In this document: one piece after another, positions 9,620 to 20,610 of the stretch | Layout of the letters: each line of letters starts with the position of its first letter | Numbering within the stretch: the stretch's first letter is position 1 | Assembly: GCA_032718475.1 (NCBI GenBank) | Contig: JAUCBJ010002103.1 | Coordinates: 1-27,578, forward strand | Length of the DNA: 27,578 nt | From: Nemertoderma westbladi | Taxonomy: Eukaryota > Xenacoelomorpha > Nemertodermatida > Nemertodermatidae | Reading direction: 5' to 3' | Position numbers and translations under genes: made by a program | The notes under the pieces: model-generated | The model's database searches: none | Told to the model about the DNA's origin: nothing | Seen by the model: only the letters and a program-made list of their open reading frames with translations

Positions 9620-12057
9620 TAATGGATCTCTGGAAATGGATTGTTTTCGGCTGGAACCCAGTTCAAGAAGCGAACTGGAAAGCTATGGACTCATAGTGGA
9701 CCCAGTGGTCACAAGTCCCAGATAGACCATATTCTGTTTCGTAGGAAATACAGGAGCTCTATACAAGACTGTAATGCATTTACACTTCGACCCTTCTCCA
9801 GTGATCACCGCCTTATTGTGGCCAAGGTAAGACTAAGTCTGCGTGCTAGCAGAACAACGAAATCTGCCTTGCCGCGGCATGACTGGTCCTCTCTGTTGCA
9901 ACAGCCAAGTGTGAGATCCAGCTTTACACTACAGCTGAGCAACAGGTATGAGGTTCTTGCCTCTGAGGTGGCAGATCACTGTGAGGGCTATACTGCCTTT
10001 ACAGAAGCAGTTAAGTTAGCAGCTGCAGAAACAGTTCCTGTATACCCTCGAAACAGGAAAAGGGCCCCCTGGACTGACAACAAAATTCAGAAGTGCCGAA
10101 ATGACCTTCATAAGGCGCAGAAAGAGTCCCGACTCAAACAGACTACAGCGGCCAAGAATGCAGTTAAGGCTGCATCTAGGTCCCTGAACAGGCAGTACTC
10201 TGTTAATCTACAGGAGCTAATAAACCAACAGGTTGATGCCATCAATGATGCTGACGACAGCAGGCAATCATCCCAGGCATGGAAATCAATCAATCTGCTT
10301 ACTGGGCGGAAAAGCCAACCAACCACCAAGGTTAAGGCTGAATCACCAGCCGATCGCCTCAATGGTTGGAAAGCCCACTTTGAAAAGCTCCTCAATAATG
10401 ACAGGGTATTGCCTGATAACTTTATAGAAGTAAAAGTGTCTGAGTCTGTACTCCCAGATATTCCAATTGGCGATATCTCCTTTGCAGAAGTGAAGGCTGC
10501 TGCAAAGAGCATTAAGACCAATCGTGCCAGTGGAGTAGATGGTGTTCCCCCTGAGGTCTTTAAAATACCTGAGTGTTTAAAGCTCATCTATCCCATCATA
10601 GTAGACATGTACCGTACAACACGAGTCCCACAAGAAATGAAAACAAATAAGTTGGTGCCAGTTCCCAAGAAGGGCAACCTAACACTCTATGGTTCTTTTC
10701 GGGGAATCTCATTGATCTCGATTGCTGCAAAGCTATACAATAGGATTCTATTAAATCGCATCAGGGATCCCATTGAGAGACTGCTCCGTGGAAATCAGAA
10801 TGGGTTCCGTAAAGGTCGTGGGACCATGGAGCCCATTTTGGCACTTAGAAGGATAATTGAAGAATTATCAAAAAAGAAAGACAGGCATCTGGCTGTTATC
10901 TTTGTTGACTTCTTCAAGGCCTTTGATTCAGTCTCTCGCTCACGTATGTTCAGCATACTTTCATTATATGGGATTCCTGATGAAATTATTGCAGCAATCA
11001 GATCAGTATACGATGGTTCGACAACATTTGTGTCTACTGTTGACGGTGACACAGAACCATTTGAAGTGTTATGGGGCGTCCTCCAAGGAGACACACTTGC
11101 ACCATTCTTGTTCATTATTGTGGTTGACTATGTTCTACGCATGTCCTTAGATCATCATAATGATGATGGGGTGATGATAACTCCACCTACTGGCTCCAGA
11201 AGTCGAGGAAATCCTGCCAAGTACCTAACTGATCTAGACTTTGCTGATGACTTAGGAGTACTCTCAGAATCATTAGAGGGAGCCCAACGGCTCCTCAGCT
11301 CATTAGAACATGCTGCTTCTAGTGTTGGTCTTTTTATTAACTCCAGAAAGACCAAAATTCTGACCGTTAACTTTGAAAGTCCTCAGCAAGTCTCTGATCG
11401 GATGAGCATAAGCTCAAAGGATGGTATGCTTGAGCATGTGGACGACTTCTGTTACCTGGGATCATGGATCCGGAAGTCAGGTGAGGACCTTCGAATACGT
11501 AAGGGAAAGGCATGGGCAGCCTTGAATAGGCTTTCCAGGATTTGGATGTCACCGAGAATTAATCGGAAACTTAAGGTCCGATTATTTAGAGCAGCAGTAG
11601 TTCCAGTACTCCTCTACGGGAGTCCATGCTGGGCTCTAACTGCTGAGGACACCAAATCTCTGGATGGCACATTCACAAGAATGCTACGCCGGGTTCATTG
11701 TGTCAAGTACAATGCACACATCTCCAACCAGACACTATATAACATTGGAGGTGTCTCATTGGTTCCCCCAAGCTTGACACTAGAACAAAATCGCCTCCGC
11801 TTTGCAGGACATTGCTTTCGCCGTGAGGACCAGCCAGTGCATAATCTTGTACTTTGGCAGCCTCATGGAGTGAATAAGCATGGTGGACAGCCCATGACTT
11901 TCTTGAGACGCATCTTAAAGGACACTGGCCTTAAAGATGCGGATGATCTAGCAAATGTCATGGGTGATAGGGAGTTGTGGCGGTGCAATTTTGTTGACAA
12001 GCCGGCACAGCATTCTTAAAAATGCAGCTGCAATGCAGCATGCCGATCCTAGTAGTA
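9620..12057 (+). mobile_element. 5'-truncated non-LTR retrotransposon (RTE-like) inside the minisatellite
   Basis: About 2.4 kb of sequence unrelated to the repeat interrupts the 46-bp array. It starts within the endonuclease domain, contains one long open frame to a stop at 12017-12019, and has only about 38 bp after the stop, ending in a short TAG-type repeat (CCTAGTAGTA). A very short 3' UTR with a simple-repeat tail rather than poly-A is typical of RTE-clade elements. A 21-bp sequence at 9599-9619 recurs at 12058-12078 and would be the target-site duplication. Removing the element and one copy restores the array in perfect phase. The element has the same orientation as the host gene, within its second intron. 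It is dead for mobility in cis because most of the endonuclease is missing. Clade assignment is from motif style only. Confidence 0.88.
9623..12019 (+). CDS. Truncated retrotransposon ORF: endonuclease tail and reverse transcriptase
   Basis: An open frame of about 798 codons with no stop or frameshift. It lacks its own start: the frame enters from a TAA at 9620-9622, and no ATG suits the true N terminus, which is lost. Numbering residues from 9641: residues 1-70 are the tail of an APE-type endonuclease, with QIDHIL near residue 28 and the S54-D55-H56 motif. The reverse transcriptase follows, with motif A VDFFKAFD (D423), the QGDTLAPFLF block near 477-486, and the catalytic FADD at 534-537 (YxDD equivalent). 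The C-terminal region has the H/R-rich RLRFAGHCFRRED block common to RTE-like elements. It would copy element RNA at a nicked target. The intact frame argues for a recent insertion. Expression from this truncated copy is unlikely except as part of the host intron. Confidence 0.88.
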   Translation, partial: WISGNGLFSAGTQFKKRTGKLWTHSGPSGHKSQIDHILFRRKYRSSIQDCNAFTLRPFSSDHRLIVAKVRLSLRASRTTKSALPRHDWSSLLQQPSVRSSFTLQLSNRYEVLASEVADHCEGYTAFTEAVKLAAAETVPVYPRNRKRAPWTDNKIQKCRNDLHKAQKESRLKQTTAAKNAVKAASRSLNRQYSVNLQELINQQVDAINDADDSRQSSQAWKSINLLTGRKSQPTTKVKAESPADRLNGWKAHFEKLLNNDRVLPDNFIEVKVSESVLPDIPIGDISFAEVKAAAKSIKTNRASGVDGVPPEVFKIPECLKLIYPIIVDMYRTTRVPQEMKTNKLVPVPKKGNLTLYGSFRGISLISIAAKLYNRILLNRIRDPIERLLRGNQNGFRKGRGTMEPILALRRIIEELSKKKDRHLAVIFVDFFKAFDSVSRSRMFSILSLYGIPDEIIAAIRSVYDGSTTFVSTVDGDTEPFEVLWGVLQGDTLAPFLFIIVVDYVLRMSLDHHNDDGVMITPPTGSRSRGNPAKYLTDLDFADDLGVLSESLEGAQRLLSSLEHAASSVGLFINSRKTKILTVNFESPQQVSDRMSISSKDGMLEHVDDFCYLGSWIRKSGEDLRIRKGKAWAALNRLSRIWMSPRINRKLKVRLFRAAVVPVLLYGSPCWALTAEDTKSLDGTFTRMLRRVHCVKYNAHISNQTLYNIGGVSLVPPSLTLEQNRLRFAGHCFRREDQPVHNLVLWQPHGVNKHGGQPMTFLRRILKDTGLKDADDLANVMGDRELWRCNFVDKPAQHS

Positions 12058-12078
12058 GATGGCTGGATATGGTGCTAA
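12058..12078 (+). repeat. Right target-site duplication candidate of the RTE-like element
   Basis: Identical to 9599-9619 and directly after the TAG-type tail. The first one to three bases may belong to the tail instead, so the duplication is 18-21 bp. Confidence 0.55.
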
Positions 12079-12329
12079 GGTGTCGAAGTGTTCCTCCTCG
12101 TGGGCTGATGGCTGGATATGGTGCTAAGGTGTCAAGTGTTCCTCGTGGGTTGATGGCTGGATATGGTGCTAAGGTCTCGAAGTGTTCCTCGTGGGTTGTC
12201 ACGGCAGGATATGATGCTAAGGTGTCGAAGTGTTCCTCCTCGTGGGTTGATGGCTGGATATGGTGCTAAGGTGTCGAAGTGTTCCTCCTCGTGGGTTGAT
12301 GGCTGGATATGGTGCTAAGGTGCCGAAGT

Positions 12330-14582
12330 GTTCCTCGTGGGTTGATGGCTGGATATGGTGCTAAGGTGTCGAAGTGTTCCTCCTCGAGGGTTGTTGACTG
12401 AATATGGTGCTAAGGTGTTGAAGCGTTCCTCGTGGGTTGATGGCTGGATATGGTGCTGAGGTGTCGAAGTGTTCCTCCTCGTGGGCTGATGGCTGGATAT
12501 GGTGCTAAGGTGTCGAAGTGTTCCTCGTGGGTTGTGCTGGCTGGATATGGTGCTAAGGTGTCGAAGTGTTCCTCGTGGGCTGATGGCTGGATATGGTGCT
12601 AAGGTGTCGAAGTGTTCCTCGTGGGCTGATGGCTGGATATGGTGCTAAGGTATCGAAGTGTTCCTCGTGGCTGGATATGGTGCTAAGGTGTTGAAGTGTT
12701 CCTCGTGGGTTGTTGGCTGGATATGGTGGTATGGTGTCGAAATGTTCCTCGTGGGTTGTTGGCTGGATATGGTGCTAAGGTTTCGAAGTGTTCCTCGTGG
12801 GTTGTGCTGGCTGGATATGGTGCTAAGGTGTCGAAGTGTTCCTCCTCGTGGGTTGATGGCTGGATATGGTGCTAAGGTGTCGAAGTGTTCCTCGTGGGTT
12901 GATGGCTGGATATGGTGCTAAGGTGTCGAAGTGTTCCTCCTCGTGGGTTGATGGCTGGATATGGTGCTAAGGTGTCGAAGTGTTCCTCGTGGGTTGATGG
13001 CTGGATATGGTGCTAAGGTGTCGAAGTGTTCCTCGTTGGTTGATGGCTGGATATGGTGCTAAGGTGTCGAAGTGTTCCTCCTCGTGGGTTGATGGCTCGA
13101 TATGGTGCTAAGGTGTCGAAGTGTTCCTCGTGGGCTGATGGCTGGATATGGTGCTAAGGTGTCGAAGTGTTCCTCGTGGGTTGATGGCTGGATATGGTGC
13201 TAAGGTGTCGAAGTGTTTCTCGTGGGCTGATGGCTGGATATGGTGCTAAGGTGTCGAAGTGTTCCTCCTCGTGGGTTGATGGCTGGATATGGTGCTAAGG
13301 TGTCGAAGTGTTTCTCGTGGGCTGATGGCTGGATATGGTGCTAAGGTGTTGAAGCGTTCCTCGTGGGTTGATGGCTGGATATGGTGCTAAGGTGTCGAAG
13401 TGTTCCTCGTGGGTTGATTGCTGGATATGGTACTAAGGTGTCGAAGTGTTCCTCGTGGGTTGATGGCTGGACATGGTGCTAAGGTGTCGAAGTGTTCCTC
13501 GTGGGTTGATGGCTGGATATGGTGCTAAGGTATCGAAGTGTTCCTCGTGGGTTGATGGCTGGATATGGTGCTAAGGTGTCGAAGTGTTCCTCCTCGTGGG
13601 TTGGTGGCTGGATATGGTGCTGAGGTGTCGAAGTGTTCCTCCTCGTGGGTTGTTGGCTGGATATGGTGCTAAGGTGTCGAAGTGTTCCTCGTGGGTTGAT
13701 GGCTGGATATGGTGCTAAGGTGTCGAAGTGTTCCTCGTGGGTTGATGGCTGGATATGGTGCTAAGGTATCGAAGTGTTCCTCGTGGGTTGATGGCTGGAT
13801 ATGGTGCTAAGGTGTCGAAGTGTTCCTCCTCGTGGGTTGTTGGCTGGATATGGTGCTGAGGTGTCGAAGTGTTCCTCCTCGTGGGTTGTTGGCTGGATAT
13901 GGTGCTAAGGTGTCGAAGTGTTCCTTGTGGGTTCATGGCTGGATATGGTGCTAAGGTGTCGAAGTGTTCCTCGTGGGTTGATGGCTGGATATGGTGCTAA
14001 GGTGTCGAAGTGTTCCTCCTCGTGGGTTGTTGGCTGGATATGGTGCTAAGGTGTCGAAGTGTTCCTCCTAGTGGGTTCATGACTGGATATGGTGCTAAGG
14101 TGTCGAAGTGTTCCTCGTGGGTTGATGGCTGGATATGGTGCTAAGGTGTCGAAGTGTTCCTCCTAGTGGGTTCATGGCTGGATATGGTGCTAAGGTGTCG
14201 AAGTGTTCCTCGTGGGTTGATGGCTGGATATGGTGCTAAAGGTATCGAAGTGTTCCTCGTGGGTTGATGGCTGGACATGGTGCTAAGGTGTCGAAGTGTT
14301 CCTCCTCGTGGGTTGATGGCTGGATATGGTGCTAAGGTGTCGAAGTGTTCCTCGTGGGTTCATGGCTGGATATGGTGCTAAGGTGTCGAAGTGTTCCTCC
14401 TGGGTTGATGGCTGGATATGGTGCTAAAGTGTCGAAGTGTTCCTCCTCGTGGGTTGTTGGCTGGATATGGTGCTAAGGTGTCGAAGTGTTCCTCCTCGTG
14501 GGTTGATGGCTGGATATGGTGCTAAGGTGTCGAAGTGTTCCTTGTGGGTTGATGGCTGGATATGGTGCTAAGGTGTCGAAGT
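12330..14582 (+). repeat. Higher-order duplication, copy 1 (about 2.2 kb)
   Basis: A block of roughly 47 minisatellite units whose ordered variants recur in the adjacent block. Marker variants such as GAGGGTTGTTGACTGAATAT (12386), TGGTGGTATGGTGTCG (12725), GATGGCTCGATATGG (13091) and GTGGGTTCATGACTGG (14071) keep the same order and spacing in copy 2. Boundaries are approximate because the ends are ordinary units. Confidence 0.9.
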
Positions 14583-16787
14583 GTTCCTCGTGGGTTGATG
14601 GCTGGATATGGTGCTAAGGTGTCGAAGTGTTCCTCCTCGAGGGTTGTTGACTGAATATGGTGCTAAGGTGTTGAAGCGTTCCTCGTGGGTTGATGGCTGG
14701 ATATGGTGCTGAGGTGTCGAAGTGTTCCTCCTCGTGGGCTGATGGCTGGATATGGTGCTAAGGTGTCGAAGTGTTCCTCGTGGGCTGATGGCTGGATATG
14801 GTGCTAAGGTGTCGAAGTGTTCCTCGTGGGCTGATGGCTGGATATGGTGCTAAGGTATCGAAGTGTTCCTCGTGGCTGGATATGGTGCTAAGGTGTTGAA
14901 GTGTTCCTCGTGGGTTGTTGGCTGGATATGGTGGTATGGTGTCGAAATGTTCCTCGTGGGTTGTTGGCTGGATATGGTGCTAAGGTGTCGAAGTGTTCCT
15001 CGTGGGTTGTGCTGGCTGGATATGGTGCTAAGGTGTCGAAGTGTTCCTCCTCGTGGGTTGATGGCTGGATATGGTGCTAAGGTGTCGAAGTGTTCCTCGT
15101 GGGTTGATGGCTGGATATGGTGCTAAGGTGTCGAAGTGTTCCTCCTCGTGGGTTGATGGCTGGATATGGTGCTAAGGTGTCGAAGTGTTCCTCGTGGGTT
15201 GATGGCTGGATATGGTGCTAAGGTGTCGAAGTGTTCCTCGTTGGTTGATGGCTGGATATGGTGCTAAGGTGTCGAAGTGTTCCTCCTCGTGGGTTGATGG
15301 CTCGATATGGTGCTAAGGTGTCGAAGTGTTCCTCGTGGGCTGATGGCTGGATATGGTGCTAAGGTGTCGAAGTGTTCCTCGTGGGTTGATGGCTGGATAT
15401 GGTGCTAAGGTGTCGAAGTGTTTCTCGTGGGCTGATGGCTGGATATGGTGCTAAGGTGTCGAAGTGTTCCTCCTCGTGGGTTGATGGCTGGATATGGTGC
15501 TAAGGTGTCGAAGTGTTTCTCGTGGGCTGATGGCTGGATATGGTGCTAAGGTGTTGAAGCGTTCCTCGTGGGTTGATGGCTGGATATGGTGCTAAGGTGT
15601 CGAAGTGTTCCTCGTGGGTTGATTGCTGGATATGGTACTAAGGTGTCGAAGTGTTCCTCGTGGGTTGATGGCTGGACATGGTGCTAAGGTGTCGAAGTGT
15701 TCCTCGTGGGTTGATGGCTGGATATGGTGCTAAGGTATCGAAGTGTTCCTCGTGGGTTGATGGCTGGATATGGTGCTAAGGTGTCGAAGTGTTCCTCCTC
15801 GTGGGTTGGTGGCTGGATATGGTGCTGAGGTGTCGAAGTGTTCCTCCTCGTGGGTTGTTGGCTGGATATGGTGCTAAGGTGTCGAAGTGTTCCTCGTGGG
15901 TTGATGGCTGGATATGGTGCTAAGGTGTCGAAGTGTTCCTCGTGGGTTGATGGCTGGATATGGTGCTAAGGTATCGAAGTGTTCCTCGTGGGTTGATGGC
16001 TGGATATGGTGCTAAGGTGTCGAAGTGTTCCTCCTCGTGGGTTGTTGGCTGGATATGGTGCTGAGGTGTCGAAGTGTTCCTCCTCGTGGGTTGTTGGCTG
16101 GATATGGTGCTAAGGTGTCGAAGTGTTCCTTGTGGGTTCATGGCTGGATATGGTGCTAAGGTGTCGAAGTGTTCCTCGTGGGTTGATGGCTGGATATGGT
16201 GCTAAGGTGTCGAAGTGTTCCTCCTCGTGGGTTGTTGGCTGGATATGGTGCTAAGGTGTCGAAGTGTTCCTCCTAGTGGGTTCATGACTGGATATGGTGC
16301 TAAGGTGTCGAAGTGTTCCTCGTGGGTTGATGGCTGGATATGGTGCTAAGGTGTCGAAGTGTTCCTCCTAGTGGGTTCATGGCTGGATATGGTGCTAAGG
16401 TGTCGAAGTGTTCCTCGTGGGTTGATGGCTGGATATGGTGCTAAAGGTATCGAAGTGTTCCTCGTGGGTTGATGGCTGGACATGGTGCTAAGGTGTCGAA
16501 GTGTTCCTCCTCGTGGGTTGATGGCTGGATATGGTGCTAAGGTGTCGAAGTGTTCCTCGTGGGTTCATGGCTGGATATGGTGCTAAGGTGTCGAAGTGTT
16601 CCTCGTGGGTTGATGGCTGGATATGGTGCTAAAGTGTCGAAGTGTTCCTCCTCGTGGGTTGTTGGCTGGATATGGTGCTAAGGTGTCGAAGTGTTCCTCC
16701 TCGTGGGTTGATGGCTGGATATGGTGCTAAGGTGTCGAAGTGTTCCTTGTGGGTTGATGGCTGGATATGGTGCTAAGGTATCGAAGT
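14583..16787 (+). repeat. Higher-order duplication, copy 2 (about 2.2 kb)
   Basis: It repeats copy 1 at an offset of 2253 bp at the left end and 2205 bp after one 48-bp unit, present in copy 1 near 12527 and missing here. The only other differences I found by eye are TTTCG (12781) versus TGTCG, and CCTCCTGGG (14396) versus CCTCGTGGG. The duplication is therefore very recent, or an assembly effect. Confidence 0.9.
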
Positions 16788-17564
16788 GTTTCTCGTGGGC
16801 TGATGGCTGGATATGGTGCTAAGGTGTCGAAGTGTTTCTCGTGGGCTGATGGCTGGATATGGTGCTTAGGTGTCGAAGTGTTTCTCGTGGGCTGATAGCT
16901 GGATATGGTGCTAAGGTGTCGAAGTGTTCCTCGTGGGTTCATGGCTGGATATGGTGCTAAGGTGTCGAAGTGTTCCTCCTCGTGGGTTGATGGCTGGATA
17001 TGGTGCTAAGGTGTCGAAGTGTTCCTCCTCGTGGGTTGATGGCTGGATATGGTGCTAAGGTGTCGAAGTGTTCCTCGTGGGTTGATGGCTGGATATGGTG
17101 CTGAGGTGTCGAAGTGTTCCTACTCGTGGGTTGATGGCTGGATTGGATATGGTGCTAAGGTGTCGAAGTGTTCCTCGTGGGTTGATGGCTGGATATGGTG
17201 CTAAGGTGTCGAAGTGTTCCTCCTCGTGGGTTGATGGCTGGATTGGATATGGTGCTGAGGTGTCGAAGTGTTCCTCGTGGGTTCATGGCTGGATATGGTG
17301 CTAAGGTGTCGAAGTGTTCCTTGTGGGTTGATGGCTGGATATGGTGCTAAGGTGTCGAAGTGTTCCTCGTGAGTTTATGGCTGGATATGGTGTCGAAGTG
17401 TTCCTCCTCGTGGGTTGAGTTTTATACATATTGTTGCGTTGTACGAGACACGTGTTGTATGTAGTTTAACATGAGAAAAAAATTGGCCACCATAGTTGCC
17501 ATACTACCAGACTTCAAGTATATATGACCTAATGCAATACGGTGAATCTGATTTCGCATGGGGT

Positions 17565-17583
17565 GGGGGGGGGGGGGGGGGGG
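17565..17583 (+). repeat. Poly-G tract, 19 bases
   Basis: Preceded by GGGGT. Unlike the poly-G tracts at 251 and 8016, its flanks do not match the dispersed element. It lies about 70 bases upstream of the D-domain exon, before that exon's pyrimidine tract. The stretch 17417-17564 is unique AT-rich intron. Confidence 0.9.
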
Positions 17584-17655
17584 TAATTTCTATATACCAA
17601 AATACTTCGGCGATAAAATCATTGTATTCAATGTTTCTACTGTTTTTACATTCAG

Positions 17656-17764
17656 GTTGACTTTGTTGAGCACCTCCTCTCACGTATGTGCCACTACCAA
17701 CATGGTCAAATCAATTCATTCCTTAAACCGATGTTACAGCGGGATTTTATTTCAGCCCTTCCCG
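17656..17764 (+). CDS. beta-TrCP exon: core of the D domain
   Basis: A 109-nt exon starting in phase 0 after a good pyrimidine tract (TGTTTTTACATTCAG) and ending in phase 1 at G|GTAAGT (donor at 17765). It encodes 36 residues from [17 protein letters not shown] to [14 protein letters not shown] plus one base. This block is almost invariant in animal beta-TrCP and is diagnostic of the family. The leftover G joins CC of the F-box exon at 21140 to form an alanine codon, so LPA-KGLDH is restored across the junction. It lies about 240 bp after the end of the 46-bp minisatellite and 70 bp after a poly-G run. No tandem duplication is visible at either of its splice sites, unlike the next two exons. 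Confidence 0.95.
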
Positions 17765-18003
17765 GTAAGTTCCGATCACTCAGACACCTAGAAATCAATT
17801 ACAACGCAGTGCGGAAGGAAAACCTCGTTTAAAACGAAAATCCAATTAAATAATGTTAATTGTGAATCACAGAGTTCGGTTGTCGTGAGAATTGAAATTC
17901 TCGCGACAAATTTATTTACTCACCTAATAGAAGAGGAGCCGCTGGTTGTTCGTTTTCCACTCTACATTTTATTTTTCCCATCCACCACTCTATTTATCTA
18001 GCT

Positions 18004-18059
18004 TATAAATATATATTGTTGTGCCGACAGCTATAAATATATATTGTTGTGCCGACAGC
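18004..18059 (+). repeat. 28-bp tandem duplication
   Basis: Two identical 28-bp units, TATAAATATATATTGTTGTG then CCGACAGC, starting at 18004 and 18032. The surrounding 17765-18150 is otherwise plain intron sequence. Confidence 0.95.
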
Positions 18060-18154
18060 TACGGAATATAATTGAGATGTTCTATCACATTATGAATATT
18101 TCTTAATGTTTTGTTCTCTGAATCCCTTGGGATACGTGGGGACATTGATTGCAT

Positions 18155-20272
18155 TCATGGCGTCATGCAGGACTACAGTACAGGCCTCCCAGAGTTTCCT
18201 TTCATGGCGCCATGCAGGACTACAGTACAGGCCTCCCAGAGTTTCCTTTCATGGCGTCATGCAGGACTACAGTACCGGCCTTCCAGAGTTTCCTTTCATG
18301 GCGTCATGCAGGACTACAGTACAGGCCTCCCAGAGTTTCCTTTCATGGCGTCATGCAGGACTACAGTACAGGCCTCCCAGAGTTTCCTTTCATGGCGTCA
18401 TGCAGGACTACAGTACAGGCCTCCCAGAGTTTCCTTTCATGGCGTCATGCAGGACTACAGTACAGGCCTCCCAGAGTTTCCTTTCATGGCGTCATGCAGG
18501 ACTACAGTACAGGCCTCCCAGAGTTTCCTTTCATGGCGTCATGCAGGACTACAGTACAGGCCTCCCAGAGTTTCCTTTCATGGCGTCATGCAGGACTACA
18601 GTACAGGCCTCCCAGAGTTTCCTTTCATGGCGTCATGCAGGACTACAGTACAGGCCTCCCAGAGTTTCCTTTCATGGCGTCATGCAGGACTACAGTACAG
18701 GCCTCCCAGAGTTTCCTTTCATGGCGTCATGCAGGACTACAGTACAGGCCTCCCAGAGTTTCCTTTCATGGCGTCATGCAGGACTACAGTACAGGCCTCC
18801 CAGAGTTTCCTTTCATGGCGTCATGCAGGACTACAGTACAGGCCTCCCAGAGTTTCCTTTCATGGCGTCATGCAGGACTACAGTACAGGCCTCCCAGAGT
18901 TTCCTTTCATGGCGTCATGCAGGACTACAGTACAGGCCTCCCAGAGTTTCCTTTCATGGCGTCATGCAGGACTACAGTACAGGCCTCCCAGAGTTTCCTT
19001 TCATGGCGTCATGCAGGACTACAGTACAGGCCTCCCAGAGTTTCCTTTCATGGCGTCATGCAGGACTACAGTACAGGCCTCCCAGAGTTTCCTTTCATGG
19101 CGTCATGCAGGACTACAGTACAGGCCTCCCAGAGTTTCCTTTCATGGCGTCATGCAGGACTACAGTACAGGCCTCCCAGAGTTTCCTTTCATGGCGTCAT
19201 GCAGGACTACAGTACAGGCCTCCCAGAGTTTCCTTTCATGGCGTCATGCAGGACTACAGTACAGGCCTCCCAGAGTTTCCTTTCATGGCGTCATGCAGGA
19301 CTACAGTACAGGCCTCCCAGAGTTTCCTTTCATGGCGTCATGCAGGACTACAGTACAGGCCTCCCAGAGTTTCCTTTCAAGGCGTCATGCAGGACTACAG
19401 TACAGGCCTCCCAGAGTTTCCTTTCATGGCGTCATGCAGGACTACAGTTAGTACAGGCCTCCCAGAGTTTCCTTTCATGGCGTCATGCAGGACTACAGTA
19501 CAGGCCTCCCAGAGTTTCCTTTCAAGGCGTCATGCAGGACTACAGTACAGGCCTCCCAGAGTTTCCTTTCAAGGCGTCATGCAGGACTACAGTACAGGCC
19601 TCCCAGAGTTTCCTTTCATGGCGTCATGCAGGACTACAGTTAGTACAGGCCTCCCAGAGTTTCCTTTCATGGCGTCATGCAGGACTACAGTACAGGCCTC
19701 CCAGAGTTTCCTTTCAAGGCGTCATGCAGGACTACAGTACAGGCCTCCCAGAGTTTCCTTTCATGGCGTCATGCAGGACTACAGTACAGGCCTCCCAGAG
19801 TTTCCTTTCATGGCGTCATGCAGGACTACAGTTAGTACAGGCCTCCCAGAGTTTCCTTTCATGGCGTCATGCAGGACTACAGTACAGGCCTCCCAGAGTT
19901 TCCTTTCAAGGCGTCATGCAGGACTACAGTACAGGCCTCCCAGAGTTTCCTTTCATGGCGTCATGCAGGACTACAGTTAGTACAGGCCTCCCAGAGTTTC
20001 CTTTCATGGCGTCATGCAGGACTACAGTACAGGCCTCCCAGAGTTTGCTTTCATGGCGTCATGCAGGACTACAGTACAGGCCTCCCAGAGTTTCCTTTCA
20101 TGGCGTCATGCAGGACTACAGTACAGGCCTCCCAGGGTTTCCTTTCATGGCGTCATGCAGGACTACAGTACAGGCCTCCCAGAGTTTCCTTTCATGGCGT
20201 CATGCAGGACTACAGTACAGGCCTCCCAGAGTTTCCTTTCATGGCGTTATGCAGGACTACAGTACAGGCCTC
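18155..20272 (+). repeat. 47-bp tandem array (about 45 copies) with 51-bp variants
   Basis: Unit: TCATGGCGTCATGCAGGACT then ACAGTACAGGCCTCCCAGAG and TTTCCTT. The first ~25 units are almost invariant. In the last third, a 51-bp form with TTAG inserted (ACAGTTAGTACAGG) appears at about 19447, 19639, 19831 and 19976. The spacing is 192, 192 and 145 bp, a young higher-order pattern. No sense frame of the 47-bp unit has a stop and the length is not a multiple of 3, so all three frames stay open for hundreds of codons. It is within the third intron and is not a gene. Each unit has TTTCCTTT upstream of TGCAG, an acceptor-like arrangement. The tail 20273-20610 is unique. Confidence 0.97.
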
Positions 20273-20610
20273 CTAACATTGGTTAATATAACAAACAGAG
20301 ACATGTCAAGACTTCGAATGATTCGGTAATAAGATGGTATAGTGCTGAGAGTAAAGTGTGCAGTAGATATAAGGTAGAATTAGGTGAGTCTAGTAGATCT
20401 GTCTAACCCATTCTAAAATCGGATGTGGATCTCGGATCACCACAATGATAATACAATTTACTTTAATAATTTAGTATTTTATTGCTAGTGAAAAGTAAAA
20501 ATATGGCAATGTAAATGTAAAAGTACTGATTAGACGCCAAAAGTAATAACTAAAAGTAAAAGTAAAATACTTTTCCAGGTCTGTGTGAATGAATATGTTG
20601 TATTTCTTCT

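Larger units (their letters stand above)
12058..17416 (+). repeat. 46/49-bp minisatellite, right part (about 115 copies)
   Basis: Continuation of the same array in the second intron. Each 46-bp unit has 18 G and 6 C on the sense strand, a strong G bias of the transcript. Main variants: CCTCG versus CCTCCTCG, GTTGAT/GCTGAT/GTTCAT/GTTGTT at the unit end, GTATCG versus GTGTCG. Near 17140 and 17250 two units carry an extra GGATT. The array ends in a partial unit before GAGTTTTATACATATTG. Confidence 0.97.

Noticed and set aside
10108-11552. Minus-strand frames inside the retrotransposon
   Set aside because: Shadows of the reverse transcriptase frame, which has clear catalytic motifs on the + strand.
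9072-17304. Many short frames with GYGAKVSKCSSWV or LAPYPAINPRG motifs on both strands
   Set aside because: Products of the 46/49-bp minisatellite. None has a start, length or context that suggests a gene.
18165-18240. Resemblance of RGDI...MQDYSTGLP to the beta-TrCP sequence before the F-box (QRDFITALP type)
   Set aside because: The true exon with [11 protein letters not shown] and the right splice phase is at 17656-17764, and the repeat has no donor after the LP codons. The resemblance is chance.
18106-20329. Very long open frames (up to 726 codons) with repeats such as MQDYSTGLPEFPFMAS
   Set aside because: They arise because the 47-bp unit lacks sense stops and cycles through frames. All three frames are open at once, and the region lies within an intron between two firmly placed exons.
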